33,998 nt of DNA from NCBI GenBank assembly GCA_001970955.1, contig MPUH01000804.1:1-33998 (forward strand), read 5' to 3'. The notes below the pieces were generated by a model. The model searched no databases. It worked only from the letters and a program-made list of their open reading frames with translations, and had not been told where the DNA came from. A program made the position numbers and the translations under genes. Positions 30,659 to 33,998 of this stretch are shown piece after piece. Position 1 is the first letter of the stretch. Each line of letters starts with the position of its first letter. The DNA comes from Stentor coeruleus (taxonomy: Eukaryota > Ciliophora > Heterotrichea > Heterotrichida > Stentoridae).

Positions 30659-32569
30659 CTAGTTACGAATTAAAAACAGTGTCTTAAATTCCCTTCGGAG
30701 TTCCTTAAAAAGATGAATTTTCCTTGTTTTTACTTGTTTTCCACAGTTTGGGCATATCTGCTCAACATTCATTAAACGCTTGCATAATGGCAAATCACAA
30801 GAAAAAGTAAACGTCCTTGTGCTAGTATTCATGCATGCGTTGCATTGAATAACATCAACAGTATTTTCTAACTCTTCTCCATAATCCTTTAAAAACTTAA
30901 CCATATCCTCAATAACATTTTTCCTAGTCTCATTTTCTTTTTCACTCATACAAGTCTCTATTTTTTTTTCTAATTGGCTTATAAGGAAATTTTTTTCTTC
31001 AATAACTTTTCTATTATAAGCAAGATCTTTATATGTTTTTTCATTAAAATGTTGAGTACTGTTTATTTCTTCTTCAAGCATTGTTATTTTTCTTGTAAGT
31101 TTATGAGTCATATCACAACCTATGGAATCTGGACTTTTTGATGTGAGAGTTTTAAACCTTTTAAGTTCTTTTTTTATAGTAGGACTTGATGGAGGACTAA
31201 AAGGTCGTGATTCAAGTTGTTTTGTAAGTTTTAAGACTTGGGATTTTAATGAAACTTCAGTTTCGATGGTTTGTTTTTGGTATTTTAGATATGCACTTTG
31301 TAGAAGTTGATAATCTGAATTTAGAAGATTTAATGCATTTTTTGTGTCGTTTAAAGTTGCTTCTAGGGATAAGTAGGAGTCTTTAAAGGCAAGAAGATCG
31401 TTTTGCGTGTTTTCAAGGGAGAAGACTTTTTGCTTTTCGAGGTCGAGGTCTGTTTGACAGGATTTTAGCTGGGTTTTTAGTGAGCATATATCTGAAATAT
31501 AAGACCTGTTTATTTCTGATAAATTAAAAGCTTCTTTCCTAAGCTGGTCAACCAACTCATCCTTTTCTTTTTTCATACTAGTACTTTTTCTAATAAAATT
31601 ATTAGTAGCAGCAAGTTCCAAATTCGCATCGTGGTACTTATCTAAAGTTTCCTTCAGTTCCTTCTTGCATTTTTTCATCTCATTCATATATTTCCTCTCA
31701 TTATCCGAAGTAGTTTTCAAGCAGTTTTCATATTTCACCTTCAAAGCTTCAACTTCAACAACCAAATCCTCATATTTTACCTTCAAAGCTTCACCTTCCT
31801 TAATCTTTTTCCTTAAAACAATCATTTCTGACAAATACATCTCTTCACTTATATTTTTTTGTTCATTTATATCATCAATTTGCATTTTAAGTTTCGCTAT
31901 TTCATCAAAATAATCAATTTTTATAGTATTTTGATCTTTTTTCTCTAAATTTTCATCATCATGATATACATTTTGATTATCAGACAATAAAAGGTCTTCT
32001 TTTTTCAACAAAGCTAGATTTTTATAATTCGGTTTTATTATAGGATTTTCTTCAGTTTCTAGATTTACAGGACTTATTGTTTGTTTTTTGATATATTTTT
32101 CTTCGGTTTCAAGAACTAAAAATTTTTTTTTGAGTTTATTAATATCATTATCGCTTAGATGTAGGGATGATATTTCTTGAAGTGTATTAGAAAGATTTTT
32201 ATAGAGATTTTCTGCGATTTTTATTTTTTCATGAGGCTCTTCAGGTTTCGGTGTGTTTCGAAGTTTTCGTATGGGTTTTTTTTCACTTTTGAATGTTTTG
32301 GTAATATCAGAAAAGTTGCCTAAGTAATAAGAGGAACTATGGTGGAGAGAACTTTGAGGTGAAAGTATAGTAGGGGAAGTAGCTTTTGGGGTTTTTATTG
32401 AATTTTTTGATTCTTCAACTATAAACTGAGACTTTGGTGATTGGGAGATATAAGTTGGCGTATATATTAAGGGTAAAGCTGATGAGAATTCAGACCCTTC
32501 TTTAACACCTGGCTTTGGGGATTGAGATAATGCGGTACATATCATAACGTTTTTTGGCCTTCGGATCAT
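30659..32569 (-). CDS. Coiled-coil array member 4 with C-terminal C6 finger
   Basis: The protein has 636 residues. The N-terminus has many Ser-Pro/Thr-Pro sites (SQSPKPG, SQSPKSQ, TPKATSPTILSPQSS). Coiled coil runs from about residue 220 to 565 and carries the shared block LAYNRKVIEEKN. The C6 finger has cysteines at 576, 579, 591, 596, 606 and 609, the same spacing as member 3, then LFKELRREFKTLF, matching the helix after the finger in members 2 and 3. Two heptads are duplicated inside the coil (EALKVKYE, twice). The YYNDTN marker is replaced by MYLSEMIVLRKK. The stop is TAG. Family known only from this array; function unknown. Confidence 0.83.
   Translation of the reverse strand: MIRRPKNVMICTALSQSPKPGVKEGSEFSSALPLIYTPTYISQSPKSQFIVEESKNSIKTPKATSPTILSPQSSLHHSSSYYLGNFSDITKTFKSEKKPIRKLRNTPKPEEPHEKIKIAENLYKNLSNTLQEISSLHLSDNDINKLKKKFLVLETEEKYIKKQTISPVNLETEENPIIKPNYKNLALLKKEDLLLSDNQNVYHDDENLEKKDQNTIKIDYFDEIAKLKMQIDDINEQKNISEEMYLSEMIVLRKKIKEGEALKVKYEDLVVEVEALKVKYENCLKTTSDNERKYMNEMKKCKKELKETLDKYHDANLELAATNNFIRKSTSMKKEKDELVDQLRKEAFNLSEINRSYISDICSLKTQLKSCQTDLDLEKQKVFSLENTQNDLLAFKDSYLSLEATLNDTKNALNLLNSDYQLLQSAYLKYQKQTIETEVSLKSQVLKLTKQLESRPFSPPSSPTIKKELKRFKTLTSKSPDSIGCDMTHKLTRKITMLEEEINSTQHFNEKTYKDLAYNRKVIEEKNFLISQLEKKIETCMSEKENETRKNVIEDMVKFLKDYGEELENTVDVIQCNACMNTSTRTFTFSCDLPLCKRLMNVEQICPNCGKQVKTRKIHLFKELRREFKTLFLIRN
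31729..31794 (-). repeat. 42-nt (14-codon) partial tandem duplication inside array member 4
   Basis: CATATTT-ACCTTCAAAGCTTCA occurs at 31729 and again at 31771, 42 nt apart. It encodes EALKVKYE twice in phase. Fourteen codons equal two heptads, so the coiled coil keeps its register. Confidence 0.75.
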
Positions 32570-32883
32570 TTATTAGTTATTATGTAAGGAGTAATTCTAT
32601 ATAAATGTTGTAATGAGAAATAAAGATTTTTTTTTTTTGGAATAAGTTTATTGTTAAGATGATAAGAATATTAATTGGAGGAATTTATAATATAAATGAT
32701 GAGGAATTTGAAGCTAAAAATATAAAGAATTTAATGTGCATAATAGCATAACCCCAATATATAATAANTTTATGTGTTAAAATTATGATTTTTATAAGAA
32801 TTTGAAGCTAAAAATATAAAGAATTTAATGTGCATAATAGCATAACCCCAATATATAATAAAATTATTTCAATATTTATAAAT
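32570..32883. other. Intergenic region with a contig join
   Basis: It lies between divergent genes and contains the 64-bp direct repeat around the N at 32768. Real spacing and synteny across this point are uncertain. Confidence 0.7.
32704..32861. repeat. Perfect 64-bp direct repeat around a single N (assembly join)
   Basis: Bases 32704-32767 and 32798-32861 are identical. Between them are the N at 32768 and 29 nt (TTTATGTGTT...TTTATAA). As at 2576, this suggests unmerged overlapping contig ends. Confidence 0.82.
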
Positions 32884-33865
32884 ATGGATTACACTTTTGT
32901 CAAAGCTGGGTGCTTAACTAGTCATTCATCACAATGCACTTGTGAAGATAAACTAAAAGTCTACTGTGCTTATATACAAATAAATAATAATTCAATGAAC
33001 TGCTATGATTTAAATGATTATGAGCATTTTTTGAGTATAAACTTTAGTGATATGGAAAATGCAATTAACAAGCTAAGTTCAGATACAATTAAACTATCAA
33101 ACATCATGATTAAAGAAATAAAAGAAAAGCTTAAAGCGAATTTACTCTATTTAAAAGATCAAAAATCCAAACTAAAAATTTTTAATAAAAATAAAATCCC
33201 TATACCTAAATACTTATTAAAAATATCAGCTGATATAAATTTTATCACTAAAGACAGATCTTATTTCTCCAACGCAATAAGAAATCTTTTATATTTACAA
33301 CCAGAATCTACTTTTTCTCAAATAAATATTAATCAAATACAAGCATCAAAACATATAACATATGATATTCGGGCATTTAATAGATTTATCAAACTTGAAA
33401 AAAAACTTAAATCTATAATACAAGATAAAACACATGAAATAAAACAAGTTATGAATAATGGTCGACTTAGTTTTAATGATTTTCAATATTATAATAATTT
33501 ATCACATAATATTTTCTCATACGGAATTGATGATCTTAATAAAAACGAATTACAAGAATATAAAAAAACTTGATGATTTTCATATGCAAATATTAGAATC
33601 TTGTAATAAAGAAAAAAAAATTATATCATTAGATGACTGGAAAAGTAATAATAAATTAGTCAGATTTAATGATATGGATTTACAAGATAAAAAAGAGTTT
33701 ATGTATCAAAATTATTTTGAAAGATTTAATTATGTTGGGGTTAATAAATATTTAATACAATTTATTAGGTTAACTAATGATACTCAGTATATATTTGTTT
33801 GCAATAAACATACAGATTGTATTTTAATATTTAGGTATGATTATATAGAAGATATTTTTCATTAA
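32884..33865 (+). pseudogene. Frameshifted relative of the B-box-like protein at 2796-4145
   Basis: From ATG 32884 the reading has C10, C18, C20 and C28, the same C-x7-C-x-C-x7-C spacing as the gene at 2796. The following His is replaced (AYI instead of ESH). A Lys-rich helical region follows. The frame stops at TGA 33571-33573. The adjacent frame continues directly from YKK as LDDFHMQILESC...QFIRLTNDTQYIFVCNK to TAA at 33863-33865. The switch falls at a seven-A run (33562-33568), so one A too many explains it. No GT...AG intron fits. An ATG at 32830 lies inside the assembly repeat and is less likely. No complete kelch blades are seen before the window ends. It is a pseudogene or a sequence error. 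Confidence 0.65.
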
Positions 33866-33998
33866 GATAGTATGGCTAACACAGGTAGTTTTATAAAGAT
33901 CGTAATTTATATTTAGGTATTTTTTATAAAGGTAATGTTAATTCAGCTTGTATTATATAAAAAGGTATTCAATAAAAAGATCGTAATTTTTATAAAGG
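33866..33998 (+). other. Window end with serial intron-like 15-mers
   Basis: GT...AG 15-mers with A at position 10 occur at 33870-33884 and then back to back at 33902-33916, 33917-33931 and 33932-33946. The spacing may be coincidental. Removing 33902-33916 opens one frame to the window edge, but the TAA at 33863 remains upstream. Confidence 0.3.

Noticed and set aside
1..33998. tRNA, rRNA, CRISPR arrays, transposase genes
   Set aside because: I looked for B-box-like tRNA motifs, regularly spaced repeats and transposase motifs and saw none; a tRNA or small-RNA scan would be more sensitive.

Overview
The window looks like a macronuclear scaffold from a heterotrich ciliate, most likely Stentor (S. 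coeruleus or a close relative). Four introns can be seen and each is exactly 15 nt, GT...AG, with an A at position 10. The DNA is strongly AT-rich, gaps between genes are short, and every tryptophan I checked is TGG. All intact genes end in TAA or TAG under the standard code. A 15-nt intron class with standard decoding is a known Stentor trait; Blepharisma shares the introns but reads UGA as Trp. The species call is inference.

Layout. 1-2464: 3' part of a GH38 lysosomal-type alpha-mannosidase (+) with three 15-nt introns and a C-terminal membrane anchor. A single-N contig join follows at 2576. 2796-11821: seven closely packed minus-strand genes: B-box-like/kelch protein, Lys-rich protein, coiled-coil protein, LsmAD (ataxin-2-like) protein, large LRR protein, NIFK/Nop15 ribosome-assembly factor, and a Rab GTPase. 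11822-13760: gene-poor DNA with two clear pseudogenes back to back, a CXC (tesmin/LIN54-like) fragment (-) and a PP2A-family phosphatase (+). 14013-14927: protein with a RING-like finger (-). 15912-19688: two plus-strand genes, one unknown and one long coiled coil with a 15-nt intron. 20217-21230: auxilin-type J-domain protein with a DIX-like N-terminus (-). 21400-32569: minus-strand tandem array of four paralogous coiled-coil proteins ending in a cysteine-rich, RING-like finger, plus a decayed fifth copy and one member with a frameshift just before the finger. A second single-N join lies at 32768, followed by a frameshifted relative of the B-box-like protein (+).

There is no single pathway. 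Housekeeping genes for lysosomal glycan breakdown, RNA binding, ribosome assembly, membrane traffic and clathrin uncoating sit beside lineage-specific families that are expanding and decaying. The points most worth a second look are the coiled-coil/C6-finger array with its relics; a pair of inward-facing telomere-like motifs at 11168 and 15114 that bracket the pseudogene-rich segment; a strand-specific base bias in which flanks are A/C-rich upstream and G/T-rich downstream of each gene; and direct repeats around both Ns, which mark assembly joins.
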